Position numbers and translations under genes: made by a program
The notes under the pieces: model-generated
Seen by the model: the letters and a program-made list of their open reading frames with translations, nothing else
The model's database searches: none
What the model was told of the DNA's origin: nothing
Assembly: GCF_902497875.1 (NCBI RefSeq)
Contig: NZ_CABVHY010000011.1
Coordinates: 124,001 to 188,000 of the forward strand
Direction: 5' to 3'
From: Pseudomonas fluorescens
GTDB lineage: Bacteria > Pseudomonadota > Gammaproteobacteria > Pseudomonadales > Pseudomonadaceae
Length of the DNA: 64,000 nt
Part shown: positions 38,547-47,557 of the stretch, one piece after another
Position numbering within the stretch: the stretch's first letter is position 1
How the letters are laid out: each line of letters starts with the position of its first letter

Positions 38547-39941
38547 TTACAAATGCGATTCGGCGTATTCGGCCAGAATCGAACGAGGCACTCCTTGCAG
38601 GGTGATATGCACCCCGTTGGGGAAGTCTTTGAAGCGTTCGGTCAGGTAGGTCAGCCCGGAACTGGTCGCGGACAGGTAAGGGGTGTCGATCTGCGCCAGG
38701 TTGCCCAGGCACACCACTTTGGAACCGGCACCGGCACGGGTGATGATGGTTTTCATCTGGTGCGGGGTGAGGTTCTGGCATTCATCGATCAGGATCAGAC
38801 TCTGCTGGAAGCTGCGGCCTCGAATGTAGTTGAGGGATTTGAACTGCAACGGCACTTTGCTGAGGATGTAGTCGACACTGCCATGGGTGCTCTCGTCGTC
38901 CATGTGCAAGGCTTCGAGGTTGTCGGTGATGGCACCCAGCCAAGGCTCCATTTTTTCCGCTTCGGTGCCGGGCAGGAAGCCGATCTCCTGGTCCAGTCCC
39001 TGCACGCTACGAGTAGCGATGATCCGCCGATAGCGTTTGCTGACCATGGTCTGTTCGATCGCCGCGGCCAGTGCCAGGATGGTTTTACCGGACCCTGCTG
39101 CCCCGGACAGGTTGACCAGATGAATATCCGGATCGAGCAAGGCGTACAGCGCCAGGCTCTGATAGATGTCACGCGGTTTCAGGCCCCAGGCTTCCTGGTG
39201 CAACAGGGGTTCCTGGTGCAGGTCGAGAATCAGCAGCCGGTCTTCCTCGATCTCCTTGATCCAGCCGACAAACCCCTGTTCGTCGATGATGAACTCATTG
39301 ATATGCACCGCCGGCAGGTTGTCGATCAACTGCACCTGATGCCAGGTGCGACCGTGGTCCTGACGGGTTTCGACATTCTTCACGCGGTCCCAGAAGGAGC
39401 CGTCCATGTTGTGATAACCATTAGGCAGCAGCGAGACGTCGTCAACCAGTTGGTCGGTGCTGTAGTCCTCGGCCGCGATCCCACAAGCCCGGGCCTTGAG
39501 GCGCATGTTGATGTCTTTGGTGACCAGCACCACGGGCAGTTTGGGTTCGCGCGCGTGCAGGTCGATCAACTGGTTGATGATGATGTTGTCGTTCAGATGC
39601 TCGGGCAGAATGATGTTAGGTTCGGCGCGTTTGCTCATCAGAATTGACAGCAAACCCTTGGGCCCGCTTTTGCCGCGCTGGATCGGCACACCCAGTTCAA
39701 CGTCTTCAGGGCTGGCGTCGCCCAGGGTCTTGTCGATCAGGCGTATGGCCTGACGGCATTCCGCAGCCACGCTGTGATGCCCGCTCTTGAGCTTGTCGAG
39801 CTCTTCAAGCACGGTCATCGGGATCGCGACGTGGTGTTCTTCGAAGTTAAGCAGAGCGTTTGGATCGTGAATCAATACGTTGGTATCGAGTACATAAAGG
39901 ATTGGCTGGTTGGAGGAAGAACTACGTCCGTGATCATCCAT
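38547..39941 (-). CDS. PIN-PhoH fusion protein (PhoH-like ATPase)
   Basis: A 464-residue cytoplasmic protein. Residues about 13-150 are a PIN ribonuclease domain with Asp19 in YVLDTNVLIHDP and later acidic residues (ELDKLKSG, VTKDINMRLKA). Residues about 255-460 are a PhoH P-loop ATPase with GAAGSGKTILALAAA and ILIDECQNLTPHQM. PIN-PhoH proteins (PhoH2) have been shown in actinobacteria to unwind and cleave RNA. Here it is not next to an antitoxin gene, which fits the housekeeping branch. The start at 39941 is preceded by AGGTGA. A REP triplet lies downstream. Confidence 0.92.
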   Translation of the reverse strand: MDDHGRSSSSNQPILYVLDTNVLIHDPNALLNFEEHHVAIPMTVLEELDKLKSGHHSVAAECRQAIRLIDKTLGDASPEDVELGVPIQRGKSGPKGLLSILMSKRAEPNIILPEHLNDNIIINQLIDLHAREPKLPVVLVTKDINMRLKARACGIAAEDYSTDQLVDDVSLLPNGYHNMDGSFWDRVKNVETRQDHGRTWHQVQLIDNLPAVHINEFIIDEQGFVGWIKEIEEDRLLILDLHQEPLLHQEAWGLKPRDIYQSLALYALLDPDIHLVNLSGAAGSGKTILALAAAIEQTMVSKRYRRIIATRSVQGLDQEIGFLPGTEAEKMEPWLGAITDNLEALHMDDESTHGSVDYILSKVPLQFKSLNYIRGRSFQQSLILIDECQNLTPHQMKTIITRAGAGSKVVCLGNLAQIDTPYLSATSSGLTYLTERFKDFPNGVHITLQGVPRSILAEYAESHL

Positions 39942-40302
39942 ACTCGGTCACCTTTGTGGGAGCCAGTCGACGCAATACCGTGACAGTGCTGCGCCTCGAA
40001 GTGGCCACCGAATTCACCCCGCCCTACCTAAAAAGAGCAGGACTCAAGTGAACTGCACACAAGGGGTCTTGGAAGACGCCACCTGTGTTGCAGGTTTCGG
40101 CGGTCTGTCTTCGTAATACTCTAAAACCCATGACAGAAAAAAGTACTTTGACGTTTTTTTGAAGTTTATTTTTCAGAGTGACCAATAGCACTTGGCGGAC
40201 TGCCATCACCCCGTTTAAAGTCGGAAGTCCGCCTGCAATGAAATCTTCGTAAAAATTTCTCTTTTCAGCCTTTCCCCCAGCATTTGCTGGCCTTTGGTCT
40301 TT
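39942..40302. other. non-coding spacer with a long-looped hairpin
   Basis: A 361-base gap between the starts of the PhoH-like gene and the end of the deacetylase-like gene. It includes a T-rich tract (40145-40175) and an inverted repeat GGCGGACT / AGTCCGCC (40194-40233) with a 24-base loop. CCAGC-ATTT-GCTGG lies near 40280. No gene is evident. Confidence 0.5.
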
Positions 40303-41427
40303 TCAGCGAAAAGCGTCCTGGCAATCCTCCCAGCCGATCCCGCTTTGTGCGGTTTGGGTGATCAACCAAGGCATCGCGGTTTTTACCGCATCCTGTTTTA
40401 CATTAAAATTGATCACTCCACGGCGCCACAGCAACATCAGGGTCAACACCCGCTCGCCACTCTGTTGAGCCTTGAGCTTGCCGCCTGCATCCTGTGGATC
40501 GATGTCCCACAAGGCCACCTGCAAACCCTGAGCCTTGAAAAAACCTTCGCCATCGGCGCGACGCTGGCCATAGGGCGGGCGAAACAGGGGTACGTAGTTC
40601 TCCGGCAGCTTGCCTTTGAGCAGTTCGACGCTGCGCTGGATCGAGTTTTGCCAGTCCTGCCAATGACTATGGGAGCGGTACTCCCAGCCCTGCACACCAA
40701 CGCACTGCTGTGAGTACAGCGCTTGCAGATCGGCCACCGAGCGCTGGGTCAATCGCGTCTGAATATCGCTGCCCAGGACAAAAAAACTCCCGCTCAGGTT
40801 CGACTCGCGCAGGTACTCGGCGACCCTGGCGCTGTTATCCGGCGAGGCGGCGGCAGCGCTGTCGAAGGTCAGTAGAAACAGCCGGTCGTTGAGTTCGTCG
40901 CCGTTGCGCTCGTAGTCGCCAAAACGATCGATTTCGCTGCTGGTTTGCGGGAACAACGCCGCCTTGCGCAGCTGCTCGTCCAGATAGCGCTCATGGAACA
41001 TCCGGCTCGGCTCGGCCCAGCGCGTGTAGTAGGAATCGGCCGCGACCTGAAACTTGCCGGCCTGATCGCGCAGACTGTCCAGGTCTTCGACCAGATAACA
41101 GAAAGACGCGTCCTGATCGCAGCTTTGCTGGGCGAAGTTGTAGTTGGCGAGCAAGCGCTGCCACATCCGTTGACGAACGCGATCGATCGACTCCAGATTG
41201 ATCATCCGCAGCCCCAACCGCTGCTTCAACGCCGCCTCGTCCAGCGCCTCGCTGGCGAGCAAGGCGCGAGCGAAGGTGAGGATCTCCGCCCGCGACGCCA
41301 CGTCGAACAGGGTCGGGCTGCTCAGCGGCTCCGGCCAGGTACTGCGGTCCAGCGTGGCGACGTCAGCTGGCGCGGCGATAGCGCCGAGGCTGAACAGCCA
41401 GGCCGAGAAAACGAAGGCGATACGCAA
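40303..41427 (-). CDS. polysaccharide deacetylase-like exported protein
   Basis: A 374-residue exported protein. After the signal peptide (RIAFVFSAWLFSLGAIAAP) comes an alpha-helical region to about 190, then a NodB-like domain: LLTFDSAAAASPDNSARVAEYL, GSFFVLGSDI, EYRSHSHWQDW, LFRPPYGQRR and LWDIDPQDAG. The TFDD motif of active NodB enzymes reads TFDS, so one of the metal-binding aspartates appears lost. I chose a TTG start at 41427 because GGAGA lies 6 bases before it and the signal peptide begins there. The frame also opens at a GTG 33 bases upstream. Peptidoglycan or capsule-related deacetylation is the family role, but activity is doubtful. Confidence 0.82.
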   Translation of the reverse strand: MRIAFVFSAWLFSLGAIAAPADVATLDRSTWPEPLSSPTLFDVASRAEILTFARALLASEALDEAALKQRLGLRMINLESIDRVRQRMWQRLLANYNFAQQSCDQDASFCYLVEDLDSLRDQAGKFQVAADSYYTRWAEPSRMFHERYLDEQLRKAALFPQTSSEIDRFGDYERNGDELNDRLFLLTFDSAAAASPDNSARVAEYLRESNLSGSFFVLGSDIQTRLTQRSVADLQALYSQQCVGVQGWEYRSHSHWQDWQNSIQRSVELLKGKLPENYVPLFRPPYGQRRADGEGFFKAQGLQVALWDIDPQDAGGKLKAQQSGERVLTLMLLWRRGVINFNVKQDAVKTAMPWLITQTAQSGIGWEDCQDAFR

Positions 41428-41485
41428 AGGGATGTCTCCATAACAAAACCCGCGGCGCACTATAGCTGATATGCGCCGCAGTTCC

Positions 41486-41641
41486 CTGTGGCGAGGGGGC
41501 TTGCCCCCGTTGGGCCGCGCAGCGGTCCTGAAATCAGCAACCTCATAGTGTCAGGTAAAACGCATCTGCTGAATTACGACTGCTGCGCAGCCGAACGGGA
41601 GCAAGCCCCCTCGCCACAGTAAGCCCCCTCGCCACAGGGGA
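41486..41641. repeat. REP cluster (CTGTGGCGAGGGGGCTTGCCCCCG family)
   Basis: A left arm near 41486-41510 and an inverted right arm ending near 41620, followed directly by a partial extra copy (AAGCCCCCTCGCCACAG). It occupies half of the 306-base gap between the divergent deacetylase-like gene and yaaA. Confidence 0.9.
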
Positions 41642-41733
41642 CCGTGCCCGCCGCCGATCACCTATGACCTTGATAGCTGGAGTCAACTCCGACAACCCCC
41701 TAGAATCCCCCGACGATTTCAGGAGACGACTTC

Positions 41734-42513
41734 ATGCTGATGGTGATTTCCCCAGCCAAGACCCTCGATTACCAGTCCCCGCCGGTAACCCAGCGCTTTA
41801 CTCAGCCGCAATACCTCGATCACTCACAGGAACTGATCCTGCAGTTACGCGAGCTGAGCCCGGCGCAGATCAGTGAGTTGATGCACGTCTCCGACAAGAT
41901 CGGCGGGCTCAACGCCGCGCGTTTTGGCAGCTGGACCCCGGGCTTCAACCAGGACAACGCCAAGCAGGCACTGCTGGCGTTCAAAGGCGACGTGTATACC
42001 GGCATGAATGCCGAAACCTTCAGCGAGGCGGATTTCGCTTACGCCCAGCAACACTTGCGCCTGCTGTCGGGCCTGTACGGCCTGTTGCGCCCACTGGACC
42101 TGATGCAACCGTATCGACTGGAGATGGGCACCAAACTGGCCAATGCCCGTGGCAAGGATTTGTATGCCTTCTGGGGTACCCGGATCAGCGAGTGGCTGAA
42201 CGAAGCCCTCGCCGAGCAAGGCGATGACCTGTTGCTCAACCTGGCGTCCAACGAATACTTCTCGGCGGTCAAGCGCTCGTCGCTGAATGCGCGAATTATC
42301 AACACCGAGTTCAAGGACCTGAAAAACGGTCAGTACAAAATCATCAGCTTCTACGCGAAAAAGGCCCGGGGCATGATGAGCCGCTTCGTTATTCAAGAGC
42401 GGATCAACGACCCCGCCGCACTCAAGCAATTTGATGCGCAGGGTTACCGCTTCAGTGCCGAACAGTCGAAACCCGACACCCTGGTTTTTCTGCGCGACCA
42501 CGCCGCCGAATAA
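41734..42513 (+). CDS. yaaA: peroxide stress protein YaaA
   Basis: A 259-residue protein of the YaaA/DUF328 family. It begins [17 protein letters not shown] and contains [57 protein letters not shown] and [11 protein letters not shown], all hallmarks. In E. coli YaaA lowers intracellular free iron and protects DNA during peroxide stress. The family has a DNA-binding fold. AGGAG precedes the ATG. Only a GC-rich inverted repeat follows before the algD control region. Confidence 0.95.
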   Translation: MLMVISPAKTLDYQSPPVTQRFTQPQYLDHSQELILQLRELSPAQISELMHVSDKIGGLNAARFGSWTPGFNQDNAKQALLAFKGDVYTGMNAETFSEADFAYAQQHLRLLSGLYGLLRPLDLMQPYRLEMGTKLANARGKDLYAFWGTRISEWLNEALAEQGDDLLLNLASNEYFSAVKRSSLNARIINTEFKDLKNGQYKIISFYAKKARGMMSRFVIQERINDPAALKQFDAQGYRFSAEQSKPDTLVFLRDHAAE

Positions 42514-43323
42514 CGCACTCTTTCGGCGCACGTCATTTTCAGGCACGTGCGCCGACCGCTATTCCCCTCCGATTTCCCCTACCGAATACGCCATTTTTTT
42601 GGCGTCAAAAATACCTCTTAATCATTTTGAACTTTTCATTCGCTCGATATATGTCACTTTTTTTCGTAGTGGCACATATTTTTTTTGAGGATAGTGGCAT
42701 ATACCCATCCAAAGCGATTCATCCCCCGTTAATAAAGGGCCATATGGCCGATGATATCAATTTGAAAGCGGTGCCATCTTTGGCAATATTTCAAGAGATT
42801 TCAGATTTCAGGATGGGCGGGCAGGAACTATGTCCAGATGAGTCGTTCATACCACCGGTAACGATTATCTTTGGGAACGTACGAGATAACTTACGTAGCA
42901 AGGCGATCACCGTAGCGAAGTTGTCACATGAACTTCGACACTCTGATCCCTGGTGTGGAATAAACGTGAAGGACGGGAGATAAGGCAACATCACTATCCC
43001 CTATAAGGCCATGGCCGCGCCCCTATAATTGCGCTCACCTGAGTGCATAACCACTTGATTTTAATGGCTTTAAGTCAATTATCGAGTGCGAGAAATTCTT
43101 TGCACGAATGTCTTCCCCAGGAAGACCGGCTGCATATCAGGGCAGGTCATAACAATAAGGCCAAGTTTCGCACACCTTGAGTGCTTTATTTAGACACTCG
43201 GAACTTAGTATGCCTGCACACGGCCTGTGGCGCCTTACGGTCACACTTTCGAGTGCACTATGACCGCTGAACATCATTAATTCCGGCCATCTAATGGCGT
43301 AATAAATTACAGAGGTAAATGCG
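42514..43323 (+). promoter_or_regulatory. long upstream control region and leader of algD
   Basis: An 810-base AT-rich region without a credible gene, as expected for the algD promoter, which in pseudomonads integrates many factors. It begins with an inverted repeat CGGCGCACGT / ACGTGCGCCG (42524-42554) that may end yaaA. It holds a TATAAT at 43024 and four copies of GAGTGC (43041, 43084, 43179, 43251). GAACTT, the AlgU -35 hexamer, occurs at 42629, 42930 and 43201, but none is followed by a good -10 at 16-17 bases. A GCCAT-CTA-ATGGC palindrome (43286-43298) lies close to the start codon. Confidence 0.7.
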
Positions 43324-44640
43324 ATGCGCATCAGCATATTTGGTTTGGGTTACGTCGGTGCAGTCTGTGCCGGCTGCTTGTCTGCACGAGGCCATGAGGT
43401 CGTTGGCGTAGACATCTCCAAAGACAAGATTGACCTGATCAACGCCGGCAAATCACCGATCGTTGAACCGGGTCTGGGCGAGCTGCTGACCCAGGGCATC
43501 GAGACCGGTCGTCTGCGTGGCACCACCAACTTCGCCGAAGCGATTCGTGACACCGACCTGTCGATGATTTGCGTCGGGACGCCAAGCAAGAAAAACGGCG
43601 ACCTGGAACTCAACTACATCGAAGCGGTATGCCGCGAGATCGGTTTTGTTCTGCGTGACAAGACCACCCGCCACACCATCGTGGTTCGCAGCACCGTATT
43701 GCCGGGCACCGTGAAGAACGTGGTGATCCCGATCCTCGAAGACTGCTCCGGGAAGAAAGCCGGCGTCGACTTCGGTGTCGCGGTCAACCCTGAGTTCCTG
43801 CGTGAAAGCACCGCGATCGCTGACTACGATCTGCCACCGATGACTGTGATCGGCGAGTTCGACACCGCCTCCGGTGATGTTCTGCAATCGCTGTACGAAG
43901 AGCTCGACGCGCCGATCATCCGCAAGGACATCGAAGTCGCCGAGATGATCAAGTACACCTGCAACGTCTGGCATGCGACCAAAGTGACCTTCGCCAACGA
44001 GATCGGCAACATCGCCAAAGCGGTCGGTGTCGACGGTCGCGAAGTGATGGAAGTGGTCTGCCAGGACAAGACGCTCAACCTGTCCCAGTACTACATGCGT
44101 CCAGGCTTTGCATTCGGCGGCTCTTGCCTGCCAAAGGACGTCCGTGCCCTGACCTATCGCGCCAGCACCCTGGACGTCGATGCGCCGCTGCTCAACTCGC
44201 TGATGCGCAGCAACGTGTCTCAGGTGCAGAACGCCTTCGACATCGTTTCCAGCCACGACAAACGCAAAGTCGCCCTGCTGGGCTTGAGCTTCAAGGCCGG
44301 CACCGATGACCTGCGCGAAAGCCCGCTGGTAGAGCTGGCGGAAATGCTGATCGGCAAAGGCTACGACCTGAGCATCTACGACAGCAACGTCGAATATGCC
44401 CGCGTCCACGGTGCGAACAAGGATTACATCGAGTCGAAGATCCCTCACGTCTCGTCCTTGCTCAACTCGGACTTCGACGAAGTGATCGGCAACTCCGACG
44501 TGATCATCCTCGGCAACCGCGACGAGAAGTTCCGCGCCCTGGCCGAGAACGCACCTGCCGGCAAGCAAGTGGTCGACCTGGTCGGCTTCATGTCCCAGGC
44601 CACCAGTGTCAGTGGCCGGACCGAAGGCATCTGCTGGTAA
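43324..44640 (+). CDS. algD: GDP-mannose 6-dehydrogenase AlgD
   Basis: Oxidises GDP-mannose to GDP-mannuronic acid with two NAD, the committing step of alginate synthesis. 438 residues. The N-terminal NAD motif is IFGLGYVGAVCAGCLS. Catalytic Cys268 sits in FGGSCLPKDVRAL, at the same number as in P. aeruginosa AlgD. The C-terminal domain that binds GDP starts near KRKVALLGLSFKAGTDDLRE. AGAGG precedes the ATG. First gene of the operon, with a long regulated leader; a REP doublet follows before alg8. Confidence 0.98.
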   Translation: MRISIFGLGYVGAVCAGCLSARGHEVVGVDISKDKIDLINAGKSPIVEPGLGELLTQGIETGRLRGTTNFAEAIRDTDLSMICVGTPSKKNGDLELNYIEAVCREIGFVLRDKTTRHTIVVRSTVLPGTVKNVVIPILEDCSGKKAGVDFGVAVNPEFLRESTAIADYDLPPMTVIGEFDTASGDVLQSLYEELDAPIIRKDIEVAEMIKYTCNVWHATKVTFANEIGNIAKAVGVDGREVMEVVCQDKTLNLSQYYMRPGFAFGGSCLPKDVRALTYRASTLDVDAPLLNSLMRSNVSQVQNAFDIVSSHDKRKVALLGLSFKAGTDDLRESPLVELAEMLIGKGYDLSIYDSNVEYARVHGANKDYIESKIPHVSSLLNSDFDEVIGNSDVIILGNRDEKFRALAENAPAGKQVVDLVGFMSQATSVSGRTEGICW

Positions 44641-44652
44641 CGCTGCATCCGC

Positions 44653-44734
44653 GTAGGAGCTACCGCAGGCTGCGATCTTTTGATCTTTGGCGCCTGTAAA
44701 GACGCCAAAGATCGCAGGCTTCGCCAGCTCCTAC
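44653..44734. repeat. REP doublet inside the alginate operon (algD-alg8)
   Basis: Left arm GTAGGAGCTACCGCAGGCTGCGATC and right arm with the variant ATCGCAGGCTTCGCCAGCTCCTAC, enclosing a GGCG-CTGTAAAGA-CGCC stem. The same arm variant is used between algF and algA. Confidence 0.92.
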
Positions 44735-44831
44735 AGGATTACTGGCGTCACCCGAAACGGGTGTCGCCAGTTTTCGTCGACTGCCTTAACCCCATCGGGC
44801 CACCCTACTGGCTCGCCCGAGATCGAGACGG

Positions 44832-46322
44832 ATGCAGATTATGCACAGGCTAAAGCACGGCCTACTTCAGGCCGCCGGTTGGCTGTTTTACCTAAGTTTA
44901 TTGTTGGGCATCGCTGCGGCGTTGCCTACGTCCACATTCGACGCCGAGTCGAAGGACTTCATTTTCCTGATTGGCGTCGTGGGCATCTGGCGCTACTCCA
45001 TGGGGGCCACGCACTTTCTGCGCGGCATGCTGTTTCTGTACGTGGTCTATCCGCACCTGCGGCGCAAAGTGCGCAAGCTCGGCAAGGCGTCCGACCCGTC
45101 CCATGTGTTCCTGATGGTCACCAGCTTTCGTATCGATGCGCTGACCACCGCGCAGGTCTACAGCTCGGTCATCCGTGAAGCCATCGAATGTGGTTTCCCG
45201 ACCACTGTGGTCTGCTCGCTGGTGGAAATGTCCGATGAGCTGCTGGTCAAGAGCCTCTGGGCAAAATTGAACCCGCCAGCCCACGTGAAGCTCGACTTCG
45301 TGCGAATCGCCGGGACCGGCAAACGCGACGGCCTGGCCTTCGGTTTCCGTGCCATCTCCCGCCACCTGCCGGATGACCGCGCAGTGGTTGCAGTGATCGA
45401 TGGCGACACCGTGCTGGCTCCGGGCGTGGTGCGTAAAACCGTGCCGTGGTTCCAGCTGTTCGGCAATGTCGGCGGCCTGACCACCAACGAGTTCTGCGAA
45501 GTGCGCGGCGGCTACATCATGAGCGAGTGGCACAAACTGCGCTTCGCCCAGCGTCACATCAACATGTGCTCGATGGCACTGTCCAAGCGCGTGCTGACCA
45601 TGACCGGCCGCATGTCGGTGTTTCGCGCCACTGTGGTCACCGACCCGGACTTCATCGCCGACGTTGAAAGCGACTCGCTGCAACACTGGCGCCTGGGTCG
45701 CTTCAAGTTCCTCACCGGCGATGACAAGTCGAGCTGGTTCAGCCTGATGCGCCTGGGTTACGACACCTTCTACGTGCCGGACGCAGCGATCAATACCGTT
45801 GAACACCCGCCGGAAAAAAGCTTCATCAAGGCCAGCCGCAAGCTGATGTTCCGCTGGTACGGCAACAACCTTCGGCAGAACTCCCGGGCCCTGGGCCTGG
45901 GCATGAAGCGTCTCGGTTTGTTCACCTCGGTGGTGCTGTTCGACCAACGCGTGTCGATGTGGACTTCCCTGCTCGGGCTGACGGTCGCGATCATCGCCAG
46001 CTTCAAATACGGCATGGCCTTCATCCTCGTGTACCTGCTGTGGATCGGCATCACCCGGTTGATTCTGACCCTGCTGCTGTCCTGCTCGGGGCACAAGATC
46101 GGCCCGGCCTATCCGATCATTCTCTATTACAACCAGATCGTCGGCGCGCTGGTGAAAATCTACGTGTTCTTCCGCCTCGATCAACAGTCCTGGACTCGCC
46201 AGGACACCAAACTGACCCGTGATCTCGCCAGCTTTCAACGTTGGTTCAACACTTGGTCGTCTCGGACCATGACCTTCTCCGCCGGCAGCATTTTCGTCGC
46301 CGTGCTGCTGATGATGGTCTGA
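44832..46322 (+). CDS. alg8: alginate polymerase Alg8 (GT2 family)
   Basis: The inner-membrane glycosyltransferase that polymerises mannuronate from GDP-mannuronic acid. 496 residues. Two N-terminal helices ([19 protein letters not shown] and [11 protein letters not shown]) precede the cytoplasmic GT2 domain, with the DxD motif Asp190-Gly-Asp192 (VIDGDTV), a later acidic DVESDSLQ, and a [10 protein letters not shown] acceptor-site motif of the QxxRW kind. C-terminal helices follow ([19 protein letters not shown]). It works with Alg44, which supplies c-di-GMP control. An ATG three codons downstream is an alternative start. Confidence 0.97.
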   Translation: MQIMHRLKHGLLQAAGWLFYLSLLLGIAAALPTSTFDAESKDFIFLIGVVGIWRYSMGATHFLRGMLFLYVVYPHLRRKVRKLGKASDPSHVFLMVTSFRIDALTTAQVYSSVIREAIECGFPTTVVCSLVEMSDELLVKSLWAKLNPPAHVKLDFVRIAGTGKRDGLAFGFRAISRHLPDDRAVVAVIDGDTVLAPGVVRKTVPWFQLFGNVGGLTTNEFCEVRGGYIMSEWHKLRFAQRHINMCSMALSKRVLTMTGRMSVFRATVVTDPDFIADVESDSLQHWRLGRFKFLTGDDKSSWFSLMRLGYDTFYVPDAAINTVEHPPEKSFIKASRKLMFRWYGNNLRQNSRALGLGMKRLGLFTSVVLFDQRVSMWTSLLGLTVAIIASFKYGMAFILVYLLWIGITRLILTLLLSCSGHKIGPAYPIILYYNQIVGALVKIYVFFRLDQQSWTRQDTKLTRDLASFQRWFNTWSSRTMTFSAGSIFVAVLLMMV

Positions 46323-46357
46323 CCCTGCCTCGCCTGAATTAACTAGGAATTACATCG

Positions 46358-47542
46358 ATGAACAGCCCAATCAATACCGCCCCAAACTCCAACGTGGTGC
46401 ATGAATCCGAAGCCCAGCGCCAGCACGCCCGGGTCAAAATCCCGGCCAAGCTGCGCTTCGTCGACAGCGCCGGTGCTGCCATGATCGCGCGGGTCGAAGA
46501 CCTGTCCGCCGGCGGCCTGAGCTTTAACGCAGGGCCACAAAAGGACCTGAAGATCGGCGCGGTACACAAGGCTCGCCTGCAATTCGTCATCGACAACCTG
46601 GGCCTGGCCATGGACGTCGAGCTGCAGGTCCGCTCTTACGATCGTCAGTCCGGCCGCACCGGTTGCCAGTTCCAGAGACTGGACCAGCAAGACATCTCCA
46701 CCCTGCGCCACCTGATCACCTCGCACCTGAGCGGTGACATCGTCACCATGGGCGAAGTGCTCGCCACCCTGCAGCGCGACAACTTCACCAAGGCGCGCAA
46801 GGTCAAGGACGGCGGCCATGGCATGACCGCCCTGGGCCGCATGCGTGCGGTGACCTTCAGCCTGGCGATTTTCCTCGTTGGCCTGACCGCCTTCGGGTTC
46901 ATCTTCAAGTCGGTCTATGGCATGTACTTCGTCAGCCACGCCCAGGCCGGACTGGTCAGCGTGCCGGCGATGAACGTCACCATGCCCCGCGACGGTACCG
47001 TGCAAAGCCTGATCCAGACTGACGGCGTCGCCGCCAAAGGCGCACCGCTGGCGACTTTCAGCACCAGCATGCTCGACGTGCTCAAGGGCCATCTGACCGA
47101 AGACCAGTTGCAGCCGTCCAAGGTTGAAGAACTGTTCGGCAAGCAAATGACCGGCACCCTGACTTCGCCCTGTGATTGCACCGTGGCGCGCCAGGTCATT
47201 GCCGACGGCCAGTACGCCAGCAAGGGCGACGTGATCTTCGAACTGGTGCCGCGTAACAGTGAGGCCAACGTTGAAGCACGCTTCTCCTATCGCCAGTTCG
47301 GCGACGTGCGCCCAGGTACCCCGGTGAACTTCCAGGTGGCCGGTGAAGACCAGATTCGCCGCGGCCAGATCGTCAGCAGCTCCAGCCTGAACAGCAACGA
47401 CCTGTCGTCCGACATCCGCGTGAAAATCAAGCCCGATGCTCCGCTGGACAGCACGTTGGCCGGTAGCCCGGTTGAAGTGAGCAGCGATCGCGGCCCATCC
47501 CTGAACTGGCTGATCGATAAAGCCACGGCCGCCGGTCTTTAA
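46358..47542 (+). CDS. alg44: alginate c-di-GMP receptor and co-polymerase Alg44
   Basis: A 394-residue inner-membrane protein. The N-terminal PilZ domain binds c-di-GMP: Arg21-x3-Arg25 (RQHAR) and Asp48-x-Ser50-x2-Gly53 (DLSAGG). A single membrane helix (FSLAIFLVGLTAFGFIFKSVYGM, near residue 170) leads to a periplasmic HlyD-like region (about 190-390: SVPAMNVTMPRDGTVQSL, GTLTSPCDCTVARQVIADG). It activates Alg8 when c-di-GMP is bound and reaches into the export complex. AGGAATT precedes the ATG. Confidence 0.97.
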   Translation: MNSPINTAPNSNVVHESEAQRQHARVKIPAKLRFVDSAGAAMIARVEDLSAGGLSFNAGPQKDLKIGAVHKARLQFVIDNLGLAMDVELQVRSYDRQSGRTGCQFQRLDQQDISTLRHLITSHLSGDIVTMGEVLATLQRDNFTKARKVKDGGHGMTALGRMRAVTFSLAIFLVGLTAFGFIFKSVYGMYFVSHAQAGLVSVPAMNVTMPRDGTVQSLIQTDGVAAKGAPLATFSTSMLDVLKGHLTEDQLQPSKVEELFGKQMTGTLTSPCDCTVARQVIADGQYASKGDVIFELVPRNSEANVEARFSYRQFGDVRPGTPVNFQVAGEDQIRRGQIVSSSSLNSNDLSSDIRVKIKPDAPLDSTLAGSPVEVSSDRGPSLNWLIDKATAAGL

Positions 47543-47557
47543 GCGGAGGACATGCCT

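Noticed and set aside
40024..40209. 61-codon minus-strand frame in the PhoH/deacetylase spacer
   Set aside because: Contains no recognisable domain, lacks a ribosome binding site and overlaps an inverted repeat.
42627..42983. 118-codon plus-strand frame in the algD upstream region
   Set aside because: No ribosome binding site, no recognisable family, AT-rich control DNA; more likely the regulatory region of algD.
42629..43206. GAACTT hexamers as AlgU promoters of algD
   Set aside because: At 16-17 bases downstream of each (42629, 42930, 43201) there is no TCTGA-like -10, so I do not assign a promoter.
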